A stretch of DNA of 64,000 nucleotides from Plastoroseomonas arctica (GTDB lineage Bacteria; Pseudomonadota; Alphaproteobacteria; Acetobacterales; Acetobacteraceae), in assembly GCF_018128965.1 (NCBI RefSeq), contig NZ_JAAEDH010000014.1, positions 62,001 through 126,000 on the forward strand. Direction: 5' to 3'. The first letter of the stretch is position 1, and each line of letters begins with the position of its first letter. The notes below the pieces were generated by a model. The model was not told the DNA's origin, did not search any database, and was given only the letters and a program-made list of their open reading frames with translations. Shown here one piece after another: positions 53,804 through 63,601 of the stretch. Position numbers and translations under genes: made by a program.

Positions 53804-54039
53804 GAGCAGGAGCGGCCGGCCCCGCCGAAATTGCGCTGGGCGAAGTTCTGCGCGTCGGAGAGGAAGCCGAAGGTCGGGCCCATCTGGCAGACGCCGGAGC
53901 CTCGCGCGATGCGCATCTGGTTAGGGTCGCGGCTTTCGACCTCGATGCGGTCGTTGGCGCAGTAGACGTAGTAGTTGGCCAGCGCCGCGCCAGGCAGAAG
54001 CACCGCGGTCGCGACGAGAAGGGCAGGAATGATTCGCAC
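53794..54039 (-). CDS. Small secreted Cys protein, paralogue A
   Basis: 81 residues with a Sec signal peptide (MRIIPALLVATAVLLPGAALA, cleavage before NYYVYC). Four Cys: YCAND, GVCQMG and the terminal CSC. It is a tandem paralogue of the downstream gene, and overlaps it by 10 bp. The short conserved unit CxND/GR-[IV]-x-V-[ED] suggests a small beta domain closed by disulfides. The PAS-GGDEF-EAL gene is divergent, sharing the 213-bp region 54040-54252. Confidence 0.72.
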   Translation of the reverse strand: MRIIPALLVATAVLLPGAALANYYVYCANDRIEVESRDPNQMRIARGSGVCQMGPTFGFLSDAQNFAQRNFGGAGRSCSCR

Positions 54040-54252
54040 GGACGGTTGCTTTCGAGCGCTTCAGGTTCAACATTCCAACCTTCGTCCCGTCACGTCTGCC
54101 GAACAAGAGCAAAGTCCCTGGGATACGAGCAAAGCTGCGGTAGTCCTCTACGCACGCGCAATTGTTACAAATTACGCATCCAAACGCCATCCGTTACAGT
54201 ATGTTCACCGCATCGCAACAAGCTGACAACATGGCGGAGGTATATCCGGTCG

Positions 54253-55998
54253 ATGGGACGACGACGCATCCCGGACGGAGCGGAGCATCGCCGCACGCCC
54301 GCCGTCGACCTGCCGGCCGGGACCCTCGACGTTTCGACGTTCTCGACCCGGCTGCTGCGGCTCGAGACGGCCCTCGAACGCATGTCCCACGGGGTATGCT
54401 TCTTCGACGGCGCGCAACGGCTGATCCTGGCCAACCGGCGCTACGCCGAACTCTACGATATCGCGCATGAGAGCATCACGCCGGGCATGCCACTCCGCGA
54501 CATCATCGCGCTGCGCTTCGCGGCCGGCAGCTGTCCGCGCATGACCCCCGAGGAGTATCTGGTCTGGCGTGACGAAATCGCCGAGAGGAACGAGCCGAGC
54601 GAGACCGTGGTCGAAATGGCCAATGGCCGGACGGTGATGATCAAGCACCAGCCGATGCCCGATGGCGGCTGGGTCGCGACCCATGAGGACATCACCGAGC
54701 AGCGCCGCGCCGCGGAGCACATCGCCCACATGGCGCATCATGATGCGCTGACCGGCCTCGCCAACCGCCTGCTGTTCCGCAAGACCCTCGACGAGGCGCT
54801 TGCCGGCGATGGTGCCGGCATACCGGCAGCCCTGGTCTGGATCGACCTCGACCGGTTCAAGCAGGTGAACGACACGCTCGGGCATCCGCTGGGCGACCTG
54901 CTGCTGCGGGCGGTGGCGGGGCGGCTGCGCAACCTGGCCCAGCCGGGTGACCTCGTCGCGCGCCTCGGTGGCGACGAGTTCGCCCTGATCCGCCGGCACG
55001 CGAACGCAGGCGACATGGCCGAGCTGGCGCGACGCATCATCGATGCCCTGGGGCGCGTCTACGAACTCGAAGGCCATCGCGCCGACATCAGCGCCAGCGT
55101 CGGCGTGGCACTCGCTCCCCATGACGGGTGCGGGCCGGACGAGATGATGCGCAACGCCGATCTCGCGCTCTATCGCGCCAAGAATGCCGGGCGCGGCTGC
55201 TACCGCTTCTTCGAACCTGAGGCCACGCTGCGGATGCAGGTTCGCCGCAGCCTCTCGGAGGATCTTCGGCGCGGGCTGGGCAGCGGCGCTTTCGACCTGC
55301 ACTACCAGCCGCTCATCGAGGTGCCCAGCCGCCGGATCGTGGGGTACGAGGCCCTGCTGCGCTGGCGCCACCCCGAGCGCGGGCTCGTCCCGCCGCAGAC
55401 CTTCATTCCCGTCGCGGAGGGCGCCGAGCTGATCGTGCCGCTCGGCGACTGGGCGATCCGCCGCGGCTGCGAGCAGACCGTGGCCCTCGCCGGTCGCCCG
55501 AAACTCTCCGTCAACGTCTCCCTGCGGCAGCTCACCCCTGACCTTCCGCCCCGCCTCGCCGCTGTCTTGGGCGAGACCGGCCTGGATCCGGCGCGCCTGG
55601 AGGTCGAGATCACCGAGCATGCGATGCTGCGCGACACGGAGATGGTGCTCGGCGTGCTCCATGGCCTGCGCAATCTGGGCGTCGGCATCGCCATGGATGG
55701 CTTCGGGACGGGCTTTTCCTCGATCAGCGCGCTGCAGCGCTTCCCGTTCACGCGGGTGAAGATCGACCGGATGTTCGTCCGCAGCATCTGGGCATCGGGG
55801 GGCGATGCCGCGCTGCTGCGCGCCATCAGCGACCTGTGCAAGGTGCTGAAGATGCGCATCACGGCCGAAGGTGTGGAGACCGAGGAGCAATTTGCCGCCG
55901 TGATCGCCAGCGGCTGCGACGAGGCGCAGGGCTTCCTGTTCGGCCGCCCCGGGCCGCTCGCGGCGGCGCCCGCCTGGGCGCCGCCGGAGGTGTATTAG
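54253..55998 (+). CDS. PAS-GGDEF-EAL cyclic-di-GMP protein
   Basis: 581 residues from the ATG at 54253 (GGAGG 13 nt upstream). The order is N-terminal PAS-like domain (about 30-150), GGDEF domain (about 165-325) with an intact GGDEF motif near 239, and EAL domain (about 335-575) with EALLRW near 367. The inhibitory I-site RxxD before GGDEF reads QPGD, so feedback inhibition is probably lost. In the EAL domain the loop-6 DDFGTG motif reads D482-G483-FGTG, missing the second Asp of the metal site, while the Glu, Asn, Lys and Gln ligands elsewhere (NVS, EITEH, KIDRMF, AEGVE, QGF) are kept. No membrane helix, so cytoplasmic. It probably makes c-di-GMP; phosphodiesterase activity is doubtful. Confidence 0.92.
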   Translation: MGRRRIPDGAEHRRTPAVDLPAGTLDVSTFSTRLLRLETALERMSHGVCFFDGAQRLILANRRYAELYDIAHESITPGMPLRDIIALRFAAGSCPRMTPEEYLVWRDEIAERNEPSETVVEMANGRTVMIKHQPMPDGGWVATHEDITEQRRAAEHIAHMAHHDALTGLANRLLFRKTLDEALAGDGAGIPAALVWIDLDRFKQVNDTLGHPLGDLLLRAVAGRLRNLAQPGDLVARLGGDEFALIRRHANAGDMAELARRIIDALGRVYELEGHRADISASVGVALAPHDGCGPDEMMRNADLALYRAKNAGRGCYRFFEPEATLRMQVRRSLSEDLRRGLGSGAFDLHYQPLIEVPSRRIVGYEALLRWRHPERGLVPPQTFIPVAEGAELIVPLGDWAIRRGCEQTVALAGRPKLSVNVSLRQLTPDLPPRLAAVLGETGLDPARLEVEITEHAMLRDTEMVLGVLHGLRNLGVGIAMDGFGTGFSSISALQRFPFTRVKIDRMFVRSIWASGGDAALLRAISDLCKVLKMRITAEGVETEEQFAAVIASGCDEAQGFLFGRPGPLAAAPAWAPPEVY

Positions 55999-58082
55999 GC
56001 CGAGGCCTTCATGATCTCGTCCGCGACGTTGCGCGGCACGGGATCGTAGTGGTGGAACTGCATCGAGAAGCTGGCGCGCCCCTTGGTCATGCCCCGCAGG
56101 TTGGAGATGTAGCCGAACATCTCCTTGAGCGGCACATGGGCGCGGACGAGCACGGACGTCCCGGCCATTTCCTGGTTCTGGATCACGCCGCGGCGGCGGT
56201 TGAGGTCGCCCACGACGTCGCCGACATGGTCCTGCGGCGTGGTCACTTCCACGTCCATGATCGGCTCGAGGATGACCGGGCCGGCCTTCTTCATGCCTTC
56301 GCGGAAGCAGGCCTTGGCGGCGATTTCGAAGGCCAGGGCCGACGAGTCGACGTCATGGTACTTGCCGTCGACCAGGGAGTACTTGAAGTCCACGGTCGGG
56401 AAGCCCGCGAGCACGCCTGTATCGGCCTGCACCTTGATGCCCTTCTCGACCGCGGGGATGTATTCGCGCGGCACCGAGCCGCCGGTCGTCGCGTTGACGA
56501 ACTCGATGCCCGTGGTGCGGTCCTTCGGCTCGAAAGTGATCTTCACCTCGGCGTACTGGCCCGACCCGCCGGTCTGCTTCTTGTGGGTGTAGATCTCGGT
56601 GTGGGACTTCGTGATGGTCTCGCGATAGGCCACCTGCGGCGCGCCGATGTGGGCGTCCACGCCGTATTCGCGCTTGAGGCGGTCGATGATGATCTCGAGG
56701 TGCAGCTCGCCCATTCCCGAGAGGATGGTCTGGCCCGTCTCCTGGTCGGTCTTCAGGCGCAGCGAGGGGTCCTCGCCGGCCAGCTTCTGCAGGCCGAGGG
56801 TCATCTTCTCGACGCCCTCCTTGGTCTTCGGCTCGACGGAGATGTCGATGACCGGGACCGGGAAAGCCATGCGCTCGAGCACGACGGGGTCGGACTGGTC
56901 GGCCAGCGTGTCGCCGGTGCCGGTGTCCTTCAGCCCCACGAAGGCGGCGATGTCGCCGGCGGAGACTTCCTTGATTTCCTCACGCTTGTCGGCGTGCATC
57001 TGGAACATGCGGCCGACGCGTTCCTTGTGGCCCTTGGTCGTGTTCATGACCATGTCGCCGGTCTTGAGCACACCGGCATAGACGCGCACGAAGGTGAGGT
57101 TGCCGTACTTGTCGTTGATGATCTTGAAGGCGAGCCCGGCGAAGGGCGAGTCCTCGTTCGCGGGGATGACGCGACGGTCAGGATTCTGGCCCTCCTCCTC
57201 GCCTTCTTCGAGTGCGACGCGGATGCCGGGAATGTCGATCGGGCTCGGCAGGTAGTCGACCACGCCATCGAGCAGCGGCTGCACACCCTTGTTCTTGAAT
57301 GCGGAGCCGCAAAAGACCGGGCGGAAGCTGCCGTCGATGGTGCCCCGCTTGATGCAGCGCTTCAGCGTCTCGACCGAGACATCGCCCTTGTCGAAGTATT
57401 CTTCCATCGCGGCGTTGTCGACCGACAGCGCGTTGTCGAGCAGGATCTGGCGGTATTCGGCCGCCTTCTCCTTCAGGTCGTCGGGGATCTCTTCCTCATG
57501 GTACTGGGCGCCCAGGTCGTCGCCTTCCCAGATCAGCGCCTTCATGGTGACGAGGTCGACGATGCCCTTGAGGGTGTCCTCGATGCCGATGGGCAGCTGC
57601 AGCGCGATCCAGTTGATGCCGAGCTTCTCGGTCAGCGTCGCGGCGGCGCGGTAGAAATCGGCACCCGTCCGGTCGAGCTTGTTGATGAAGATGATGCGCG
57701 GGACGTTGTAGCGGTCGGCCAGGCGCCAGTTCGTCTCGGACTGCGGCTGCACGCCGGCCACGCCCTCGATGATGAAGATCGCGCCGTCGAGCACTCGGAG
57801 GGAACGGTTCACCTCGATGTTGAAGTCGATATGGCCGGGCGTGTCGATGACGTTGATGCGCACATCATTCCACACGGCCGTGACGGCGGCGGAGGTGATG
57901 GTGATGCCGCGCTCGCGCTCCTGCTCCATGTAGTCGGTGGTGGTGTTGCCGTCATGGACTTCGCCGATGCGGTGCGACTTGCCGGTGTAGTAGAGGATGC
58001 GCTCGGTGGTCGTGGTCTTGCCGGCATCGATATGCGCGGTGATGCCGATATTGCGAATGCGGTCGAGTGGGGTGCGCGCCAC
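55995..58082 (-). CDS. fusA: Elongation factor G
   Basis: 695 residues, the normal EF-G length, from a GTG at 58082 with GGAGG 6 nt upstream. It is the GTPase that moves tRNA and mRNA through the ribosome. P-loop [15 protein letters not shown], switch [10 protein letters not shown] and [10 protein letters not shown] are intact, and domain IV has [15 protein letters not shown] and [10 protein letters not shown]. No rpsL, rpsG or tuf gene is adjacent, so it is outside a str operon; whether it is the only copy cannot be told. Its stop overlaps the convergent c-di-GMP gene stop by 3 bp. Confidence 0.96.
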   Translation of the reverse strand: MARTPLDRIRNIGITAHIDAGKTTTTERILYYTGKSHRIGEVHDGNTTTDYMEQERERGITITSAAVTAVWNDVRINVIDTPGHIDFNIEVNRSLRVLDGAIFIIEGVAGVQPQSETNWRLADRYNVPRIIFINKLDRTGADFYRAAATLTEKLGINWIALQLPIGIEDTLKGIVDLVTMKALIWEGDDLGAQYHEEEIPDDLKEKAAEYRQILLDNALSVDNAAMEEYFDKGDVSVETLKRCIKRGTIDGSFRPVFCGSAFKNKGVQPLLDGVVDYLPSPIDIPGIRVALEEGEEEGQNPDRRVIPANEDSPFAGLAFKIINDKYGNLTFVRVYAGVLKTGDMVMNTTKGHKERVGRMFQMHADKREEIKEVSAGDIAAFVGLKDTGTGDTLADQSDPVVLERMAFPVPVIDISVEPKTKEGVEKMTLGLQKLAGEDPSLRLKTDQETGQTILSGMGELHLEIIIDRLKREYGVDAHIGAPQVAYRETITKSHTEIYTHKKQTGGSGQYAEVKITFEPKDRTTGIEFVNATTGGSVPREYIPAVEKGIKVQADTGVLAGFPTVDFKYSLVDGKYHDVDSSALAFEIAAKACFREGMKKAGPVILEPIMDVEVTTPQDHVGDVVGDLNRRRGVIQNQEMAGTSVLVRAHVPLKEMFGYISNLRGMTKGRASFSMQFHHYDPVPRNVADEIMKASA

Positions 58083-58270
58083 GGTGGGCCTCCATAGACA
58101 TGAACGGGCCCGGGCCCGAGGCTGCGCCCCGAGCCGCCCGCGGACGGAATCATCTGATCGGGCGCTAGATGCTCCGAACCGCTCCGATTTGCAAGCCGTT
58201 CATAATGCTCATGCCCTCAAACGGCGGACGAGCGGCGGCGCTCGGCACGAGGCAGAACGCGTGCCGATAC

Positions 58271-58540
58271 TCACATGTACCAGAGCAGTTCGATCCGCTC
58301 GCCCGGCGGCTCGTCGGGCCGCCACAGGCGCAGGCGCAGCCGGTCGAGACCGGCGAGGCGCGCGCGGACATGCTCGCCCGCAGCGCGGTGCGAGGGAGCG
58401 ATGACCAACCAAAGATCGGCGCGCTCGCCTTCGCGCGCGCAATGCCAGAGCACCTCGCAGGCGTAGCGCCGCGCGGCGGGCGGGGCGGGCCTGTGGCGGG
58501 ACGCGCGTCGTGCGGCCGGAAGCGAGGCGGGCTCGAGCAT
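58271..58540 (-). CDS. Small hypothetical protein
   Basis: 89 residues from the ATG at 58538-58540 with GGAG 11 nt upstream. The N-terminal 25 residues are Ala/Arg/Pro-rich; then a compact-looking part YACEVLWHCAREGERADLWLVIAPSHRAAGEHVRARL and an end DEPPGERIELLWYM. Alternating hydrophobic strands suggest a real fold, but I do not recognise a family. The frame stays open far upstream antisense to DUF1800/DUF1501 genes, so part of the evidence for coding is weak. It lies 188 bp upstream of fusA on the same strand. Confidence 0.5.
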   Translation of the reverse strand: MLEPASLPAARRASRHRPAPPAARRYACEVLWHCAREGERADLWLVIAPSHRAAGEHVRARLAGLDRLRLRLWRPDEPPGERIELLWYM

Positions 58541-58675
58541 GCTTTCTGTCACTCCTTGCCGGCGTTTTCGCCGCGCACCCCGAGCCTGCCCGAGCGGGCG
58601 TGAACGGTTCGTTACCGGCGCTACGGATTGTTTCGGCACGCGACGCGGCGCGCATCCTTGTTCTAGGTTGACGCC

Positions 58676-60031
58676 ATGACGCAGCGCGCCGCCATCGCCG
58701 CCATCCGCTTCGGCCTGGGTCGCCGCCCGGACGAGCCCCTGGCTGCCGATCCGGAGGCCTGGCTCGCTGGCCAGCTCCGCCCGGACGTGCCCGCCCCTGC
58801 CCTGCCCGCCGGCCTGCCCGGCTACGGCGAGATCGCCGAGGCCCTGCTGCGCGACCGCACCGAGCGCGAGCAGGCGCGCACCGCCGCCGCTGCGGCACCG
58901 CCGGCCATGCCCCTCGCGCCCGTGCTGCCGCGCCAGCTCCGCCTGATCGGGGAGGCCGAGACGCGCGCCCATACCGGCGTGCTGCTGGCCACGGCGACCC
59001 CCTTCCGCGAACGCCTGGTTGCGTTCTGGGCGAACCACTTCGCCTTCAACATCCGCCGCAGCCCGGTCGTCGCCGCCCATGCCGGGCACTACGTGCGCGA
59101 GGCGATCCGGCCCAACGTCACAGGTCCCTTCGCGAAGCTGCTGGAAGCCGCGGTGCTGCACCCGGTCATGCTCGGCTACCTCGACAACAACCAGTCCACG
59201 GGGCCGAACAGCCCGATCGGCTGGCGGCGCAACCTCGGCCTCAACGAGAACCTGGCGCGCGAGGTGCTGGAACTGCACAGCGTCTCGCCCGCGGCCGGCT
59301 ACAGCCAGGCGGACGTGACGGCCTTCGCGCGCATCCTCACCGGCTGGCAGATGCGGCCCTTCACGCAGCCGGGTGGTGGGGTCTGGTTCAACGTGAACCG
59401 GCACGAGCCGGGGACGAAGACGCTGATGGGGCGGACCTTCGGCGAAGGCGAGCGCAGCGCGCCCGAAGCGCTGGCGTTCCTGGCCAACCACCCCGCGACG
59501 CACCGGCACCTCGCCGAAAAGCTGGTGCGCCATTTCGTGGCGGACACGCCGCCCCCCGCCGCCATCCGCCGCGTCGAGGGCGCGCTGCGCGACACGCGCG
59601 GCGATCTGGGCGCGGCCTCCGCCGCCCTGATCGGCATCCCCGAAGCCTGGGACCGGCCGCTGACGAAACTGCGCTGCCCGCAGGACTACATCGTCGCCGT
59701 TCTGCGGGCTGTGGGCTTCCCCGCCCCCGAGGGCCTGGGCGTCGTCGCCACCATGGCCCGGCTCGGCCAGCCCCTGTGGCAGGTGCCGGCCCCCGATGGC
59801 TGGCCGGACACGGCCCCCGCCTGGACCGGGCCGGAGGCGATGCTGCGCCGCGTCGAATGGGCGCATGCCGTGGCCGGCCGCTCCGCCGGCGGCGCCGACC
59901 CCGCCGCGCTGGCCGAGCAGGTGATGGGCCCGCTCGCCAACCCCACCACGCTGCGCGAGATGAGCCGTGCGGGGTCGCGACGCGACGCGCTCACCCTGCT
60001 GTTCACCAGCCCGGAGTTCCAGCGCCGATGA
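58676..60031 (+). CDS. DUF1800 family protein
   Basis: 451 residues. Family marks are the N-terminal AIRFGLGRRPDEPLAADPEAWLAGQL, the central FRERLVAFWANHFAFNIRR, REAIRPNVTGPFAKLLEAAVLHPVMLGYLDN and LNENLAREVLELHSVSPAAGYSQADVTAFARILTGW. DUF1800 and DUF1501 genes are almost always paired; here they overlap by ATGA. The pair is exported or envelope-related in many bacteria, but the activity is unknown. No signal peptide is visible on this partner. Confidence 0.92.
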   Translation: MTQRAAIAAIRFGLGRRPDEPLAADPEAWLAGQLRPDVPAPALPAGLPGYGEIAEALLRDRTEREQARTAAAAAPPAMPLAPVLPRQLRLIGEAETRAHTGVLLATATPFRERLVAFWANHFAFNIRRSPVVAAHAGHYVREAIRPNVTGPFAKLLEAAVLHPVMLGYLDNNQSTGPNSPIGWRRNLGLNENLAREVLELHSVSPAAGYSQADVTAFARILTGWQMRPFTQPGGGVWFNVNRHEPGTKTLMGRTFGEGERSAPEALAFLANHPATHRHLAEKLVRHFVADTPPPAAIRRVEGALRDTRGDLGAASAALIGIPEAWDRPLTKLRCPQDYIVAVLRAVGFPAPEGLGVVATMARLGQPLWQVPAPDGWPDTAPAWTGPEAMLRRVEWAHAVAGRSAGGADPAALAEQVMGPLANPTTLREMSRAGSRRDALTLLFTSPEFQRR

Positions 60032-61227
60032 ACGAACATCTGCCCCGCCGCACCCTGCTCCTCGGCCTCGGCGCAGCCGCCACGCTGGGGTCCACGCGCC
60101 TCGCTTTTGCCCGGGCGCCGGGCGATGCGCGCCTGGTCGTGGTGCTGCTGCGCGGGGCGCTCGATGGGCTGGCCGCGGTGCCGCCCTATGGCGATCCCGG
60201 CTTCGCGGCGCTGCGCCCCGGCGAGGCGCGTGATCCCGGCGCGCCGGGCGGGCCGCTCGACCTCGGCGGGCGCTTCGGGCTGCATCCGCGGCTGACCAAC
60301 ATCCACGCGATGTTCCAGTCCAACGAAGCGTTGGTGGTCCACGCCATCGCCGGCCCCTACCGCACGCGCAGCCATTTCGACGCACAGGCGCTGCTCGAAT
60401 CGGGCGAGGCGCGGATCGGCACCTCCGGCTGGCTCAACCGCGCGCTGGCGGGGCTGCCGGAGCCCTCGCGCGGCGCGCGCAACGGCATGGCACTCGGCAC
60501 CGACATTCCGCTTCTGATGCGCGGGCCGACGATCGTGGCCAATTACGCCCCGCTCACCGCGGCGCGGCCGGAGGACGACCTCATGGCCCGCATCGCCGCC
60601 CTGAACGCGCCCGACCCGCTGCTGGGTCCCGCGATGCGCGAGGGCCTGGCCCAGCGCGCCTTCACCGCCGGCGCGCTGGGTCCGCAGCCCCAGGGGACGC
60701 AAGCGGGAGGGCCGCGGCCGCAAAACCCCACGGCCGAGCTCGCGCGCACCGCCGGGCGGTTGCTGGCGGAGGCAGATGGACCGCGCGTGGCGGCGCTGGA
60801 CATGGGCGGCTGGGACACGCATGCGAACCAGGCGCAGCGGCTGCCCAACACGCTGGGTGCGCTGGACGAGGCGCTGGGCGCGCTGCGCGAAGCGCTGGGC
60901 CCGGTGTGGCGGCGCACGGCGGTGCTGGTGATGACGGAATTCGGCCGCACCGCCGCGCTGAACGGCTCCGCCGGCACGGATCACGGCACCGGCGGCGCAG
61001 CCTTCCTGCTGGGCGGCGCGGTCGCCGGCGGGCGCGTCATCGCGGATTGGCCGGGCCTCGCACCCGACCAGCTATTCGAACGCCGCGACCTCGCCCCCAC
61101 CACCGACTTGCGCGGCCTGATCCTGCCCCTGCTGCGCGAGCATCTGCGACTGCCCGAGCGGACCATCGCCGCAACCTTCCCCGAGGCCGGCGGGTTCTCC
61201 CCCATGCGCGGATTGCTGCGTGGCTGA
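60028..61227 (+). CDS. DUF1501 family protein with Tat signal
   Basis: 399 residues from the ATG at 60028 overlapping the DUF1800 stop. The N-terminus LPRRTLLLGLGAAATLGSTRLAFA is a Tat signal, consistent with the family. The alkaline-phosphatase/sulfatase-like fold is suggested by LVVVLLRGALDGLAAVPPYGDP, the RSHFDAQALLESG segment, ALDMGGWDTHANQ and the VMTEFGRTAALNGSAGTDHGTGGAAFLLGG block with metal-binding-type Asp and His. The enzyme activity is unproven. A GFA-type gene follows after 10 bp. Confidence 0.92.
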   Translation: MNEHLPRRTLLLGLGAAATLGSTRLAFARAPGDARLVVVLLRGALDGLAAVPPYGDPGFAALRPGEARDPGAPGGPLDLGGRFGLHPRLTNIHAMFQSNEALVVHAIAGPYRTRSHFDAQALLESGEARIGTSGWLNRALAGLPEPSRGARNGMALGTDIPLLMRGPTIVANYAPLTAARPEDDLMARIAALNAPDPLLGPAMREGLAQRAFTAGALGPQPQGTQAGGPRPQNPTAELARTAGRLLAEADGPRVAALDMGGWDTHANQAQRLPNTLGALDEALGALREALGPVWRRTAVLVMTEFGRTAALNGSAGTDHGTGGAAFLLGGAVAGGRVIADWPGLAPDQLFERRDLAPTTDLRGLILPLLREHLRLPERTIAATFPEAGGFSPMRGLLRG

Positions 61228-61237
61228 GGAGGACGCG

Positions 61238-61630
61238 ATGGTCGAAGGTGGATGCCTGTGCGGGGCGGTGCGCTACGAAGCGGGCGGGACGCCCTTCCAC
61301 GCCACCTTCTGTCATTGCCGCACCTGCCAGATGGCGGCCGGCGCACCGCTGGTGGCGTGGGTCACCTTCGCCGCCGAACGCTTTCGCTGGACCAAGGGCT
61401 CGCCGACCAATTTCGCCTCAAGCGAGAATGTCGCGCGCGGATTCTGCGGCAGTTGCGGCACCACGCTCACCTATGATTCTTCCGAACACCCCGACGAGAT
61501 CGACATCGCTGCCGCCACGCTCGACAACCCCGCCGCATCGCCACCGGGCGACCATATCTGGGTGCGCAGCCGCCAGCCCTGGATGCGCTGCGATGACGGC
61601 CTGCCGGAATACCAGACCCGCCGGGAATAG
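61238..61630 (+). CDS. GFA-family (glutathione-dependent formaldehyde-activating-like) zinc protein
   Basis: 130 residues from the ATG at 61238, chosen for the AGGAGG site 5 nt upstream over an in-frame GTG at 61220. Zinc-binding Cys pattern: GGCLCGAVRYE, FCHCRTCQMA and GFCGSCGTTLTY, the full set for the two sites of this fold. Most members with this length are not true formaldehyde-activating enzymes. It probably shares a transcript with DUF1800/DUF1501. Confidence 0.9.
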   Translation: MVEGGCLCGAVRYEAGGTPFHATFCHCRTCQMAAGAPLVAWVTFAAERFRWTKGSPTNFASSENVARGFCGSCGTTLTYDSSEHPDEIDIAAATLDNPAASPPGDHIWVRSRQPWMRCDDGLPEYQTRRE

Positions 61631-61636
61631 CGCCCG

Positions 61637-62578
61637 CTACTCCGCGGGCCTGATCGTCCGCAGCAGCGCCGCCTTCTCCGCGATGTCGCGCGCGAGGCGT
61701 TCGCCGAACACGGCGGCATCCGCAAAATACGCCGCCGGCTGCAGGGCGCGCCGCGCGGCGGCGCGATAGCTCTCGGACCGCGCTGCGGCCATGCAGGCCG
61801 CCTCCAACACCGCTACCCGTGCGTCGGACACCGCGCGCGGCGCGAAGACGCCGCCGAAGCTGGTGGGTGCGACGTCGAACCCCTGTTCGATCGCGGTCGG
61901 CACGTCGGGGAAGCCCGGGTTGCGCGCCGTGTCGAACACCGCGAGCAGGCGCACATCGGTGCGTCCCGATGCCGAGGCCAGCACCACCGCGCCCGCCGGA
62001 ATGCGCCCGGCCAGAACCTCGGTGATCACCGGGCCGTCGCCGCGATAGGGGATATGCGGCATCGCCGCCCCGGACGCGGCCAGCCATTGCAGCATGGCCA
62101 TATGCGGGATCGAGGCGATGCCCAGCGTGCAATAGGCCAGCCCGCCCGGCGTCGCGTGGCTGGCGGAGACCAGGTCGGACAATGAGCGCAGCGGGCTGTC
62201 GGCGCGTACCAGGATCGCCTGCGCGTTGGAGAAGGCCTGACACACCGGGCGCAGCGCATCCGGCCCATAGCCCGCGCCCGCCTGCGTCACCGGCAGCACC
62301 GAGAGCACGAGCGCCGGCGCGAAGACCAGCGTGTGCCCATCCGGTGCGGCGCGCGCGCCCTGCGCGGTGCCGACCGCCCCGGCCGCGCCGTCGCGGTTGA
62401 TCACCACCATCGGCTGTCCGAGCCGCTCCGCCATCGCCGCGGCGAGCACGCGGGTGAGCGTGTCTGTGGCTCCCCCGGCCTGGTAGGGGTTGATGATCTG
62501 GATCGGGCGGCTCGGGAACGCCTCCTGCGCGATGGCCGGCACGGCGAGCAGCGCGAAGGCAAGGGCGAGCGCCCTCAT
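61637..62578 (-). CDS. Bug-type tripartite tricarboxylate transporter substrate-binding protein
   Basis: 313 residues with a Sec signal peptide (MRALALAFALLAVPAIA). The family pattern FPSRPIQIINPYQAGGATDTLTRVLA, VINRDGAAGAVGTAQGARAAPDGHTLVF and HIPYRGDGPVITEVLAGRI is complete. Bug proteins bind carboxylates such as citrate, aromatic acids or amino acids. No TctAB membrane genes are nearby. Its ATG overlaps the stop of an extradiol dioxygenase gene, which hints at an aromatic acid ligand. Confidence 0.92.
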   Translation of the reverse strand: MRALALAFALLAVPAIAQEAFPSRPIQIINPYQAGGATDTLTRVLAAAMAERLGQPMVVINRDGAAGAVGTAQGARAAPDGHTLVFAPALVLSVLPVTQAGAGYGPDALRPVCQAFSNAQAILVRADSPLRSLSDLVSASHATPGGLAYCTLGIASIPHMAMLQWLAASGAAMPHIPYRGDGPVITEVLAGRIPAGAVVLASASGRTDVRLLAVFDTARNPGFPDVPTAIEQGFDVAPTSFGGVFAPRAVSDARVAVLEAACMAAARSESYRAAARRALQPAAYFADAAVFGERLARDIAEKAALLRTIRPAE

Positions 62579-63552
62579 GCGCGGGGCAGCGCGTCGGCCC
62601 AGGCGCAGCCCGAGTATGGCCCCGGGTTCGGGTCCGGCGCGCGGATGCCCTCGGCGGCCGCCCGCAGCGCCATCGCGCGCATCCGGTCGCGCTGCGTCTC
62701 GGGCATGTGGAAGCGCTCATGGCCCCAGAGGCTCGGGCCGTTGTGCATCTCCTCGGGCTGCCAGGTCGCGGGGTCGATGGTCCGCGCCCCCCAGCCCATC
62801 TCCACGAAGAAGCCCGAGGGCGTGTGCGCGTAGAAGGAGGTCATGTGGTCGTTGGTGTGCCGCCCCAGCCCATAGGCGAGGCGTCCCGCCTCGGTGCGCG
62901 CGATGTCGTGCCCCTGCCCCACATCGTCGAGGCTGCCGAGTTCCACCATGAAATGGTGCAGCCCGGACTGGCCGGAGCCCACCATCGCGAAACTGTGGTG
63001 GCGGCCATTCACGTGGAAGAAATACAGCGGGTAGGGCGTGCGCGCGAAGTCCGTCACGCCGAAGCCGAGCACGTCGCGGTAGAACGGCACCAGGGCCTCG
63101 GCATCGGCCACGTGCAGCACCGCGTGCCCCATCCCCAGCGCGCCGGTGCGGAAGCCACTGATCGGTCGCCCCGGTCGGAACGCAGCATCAGCGCGCACCG
63201 CGCCGTGGAAGGCCTCGAGCTGGGTGCCCTGCGGATCGAGGAAGCGGATCAGCCCCGCGACCTGGCGCTCCTCCGCCAGGCGCCCCGCGCCGTGCTCGAC
63301 CCGGGCGCCCGCCGCATCGAGGCGCGCGCCGAGCGCGTCCAATGCGGCGCCATCCTCGACCTCCCAGCCGATGACGTTGCCCGCGATCTGGTCGGAGACG
63401 ATCAGTCTCTGGCTTCGGTCATCCATGCGGAAGGCCTGCACGCCCGCCCCGCGATCGACACGCTGCATGCCGATAAGGCTGGTCGCGAAGGCGGCCCAGT
63501 CGGCGGCCTTGTCGGACCCGATCGCCATGTAGCCGAGGCCGGTGATGGCCAT
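62575..63552 (-). CDS. Extradiol ring-cleavage dioxygenase, VOC/BphC type
   Basis: 325 residues from the ATG at 63552 with GGGAGG upstream. Two tandem VOC modules: an N-terminal non-catalytic half (about 1-130) and a C-terminal half with the 2-His-1-Glu iron site, His in GMGHAVLHV, His in GLHHFMVEL and Glu in GFFVEMGWG. It cleaves a catechol next to the hydroxyls, as in 2,3-dihydroxybiphenyl dioxygenase. It overlaps the Bug receptor gene by 4 bp; no hydrolase or hydratase of a full meta-pathway is present here. Confidence 0.92.
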   Translation of the reverse strand: MAITGLGYMAIGSDKAADWAAFATSLIGMQRVDRGAGVQAFRMDDRSQRLIVSDQIAGNVIGWEVEDGAALDALGARLDAAGARVEHGAGRLAEERQVAGLIRFLDPQGTQLEAFHGAVRADAAFRPGRPISGFRTGALGMGHAVLHVADAEALVPFYRDVLGFGVTDFARTPYPLYFFHVNGRHHSFAMVGSGQSGLHHFMVELGSLDDVGQGHDIARTEAGRLAYGLGRHTNDHMTSFYAHTPSGFFVEMGWGARTIDPATWQPEEMHNGPSLWGHERFHMPETQRDRMRAMALRAAAEGIRAPDPNPGPYSGCAWADALPRA

Positions 63553-63601
63553 CCTCGCCTCCCTTGCTTGGAGGCGGAGCGTGACCGTTCGCGCCTTGCT
63601 G

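Noticed and set aside
55836-58097. Antisense frame of 753 codons across fusA
   Set aside because: Mirror of the highly conserved EF-G gene; no recognisable motif.
58541-60385. Upstream extension of the small gene at 58271-58540
   Set aside because: The frame is open but lies antisense to DUF1800/DUF1501 coding and is repetitive Arg/Gly-rich; only the last 89 codons have a plausible start and fold.
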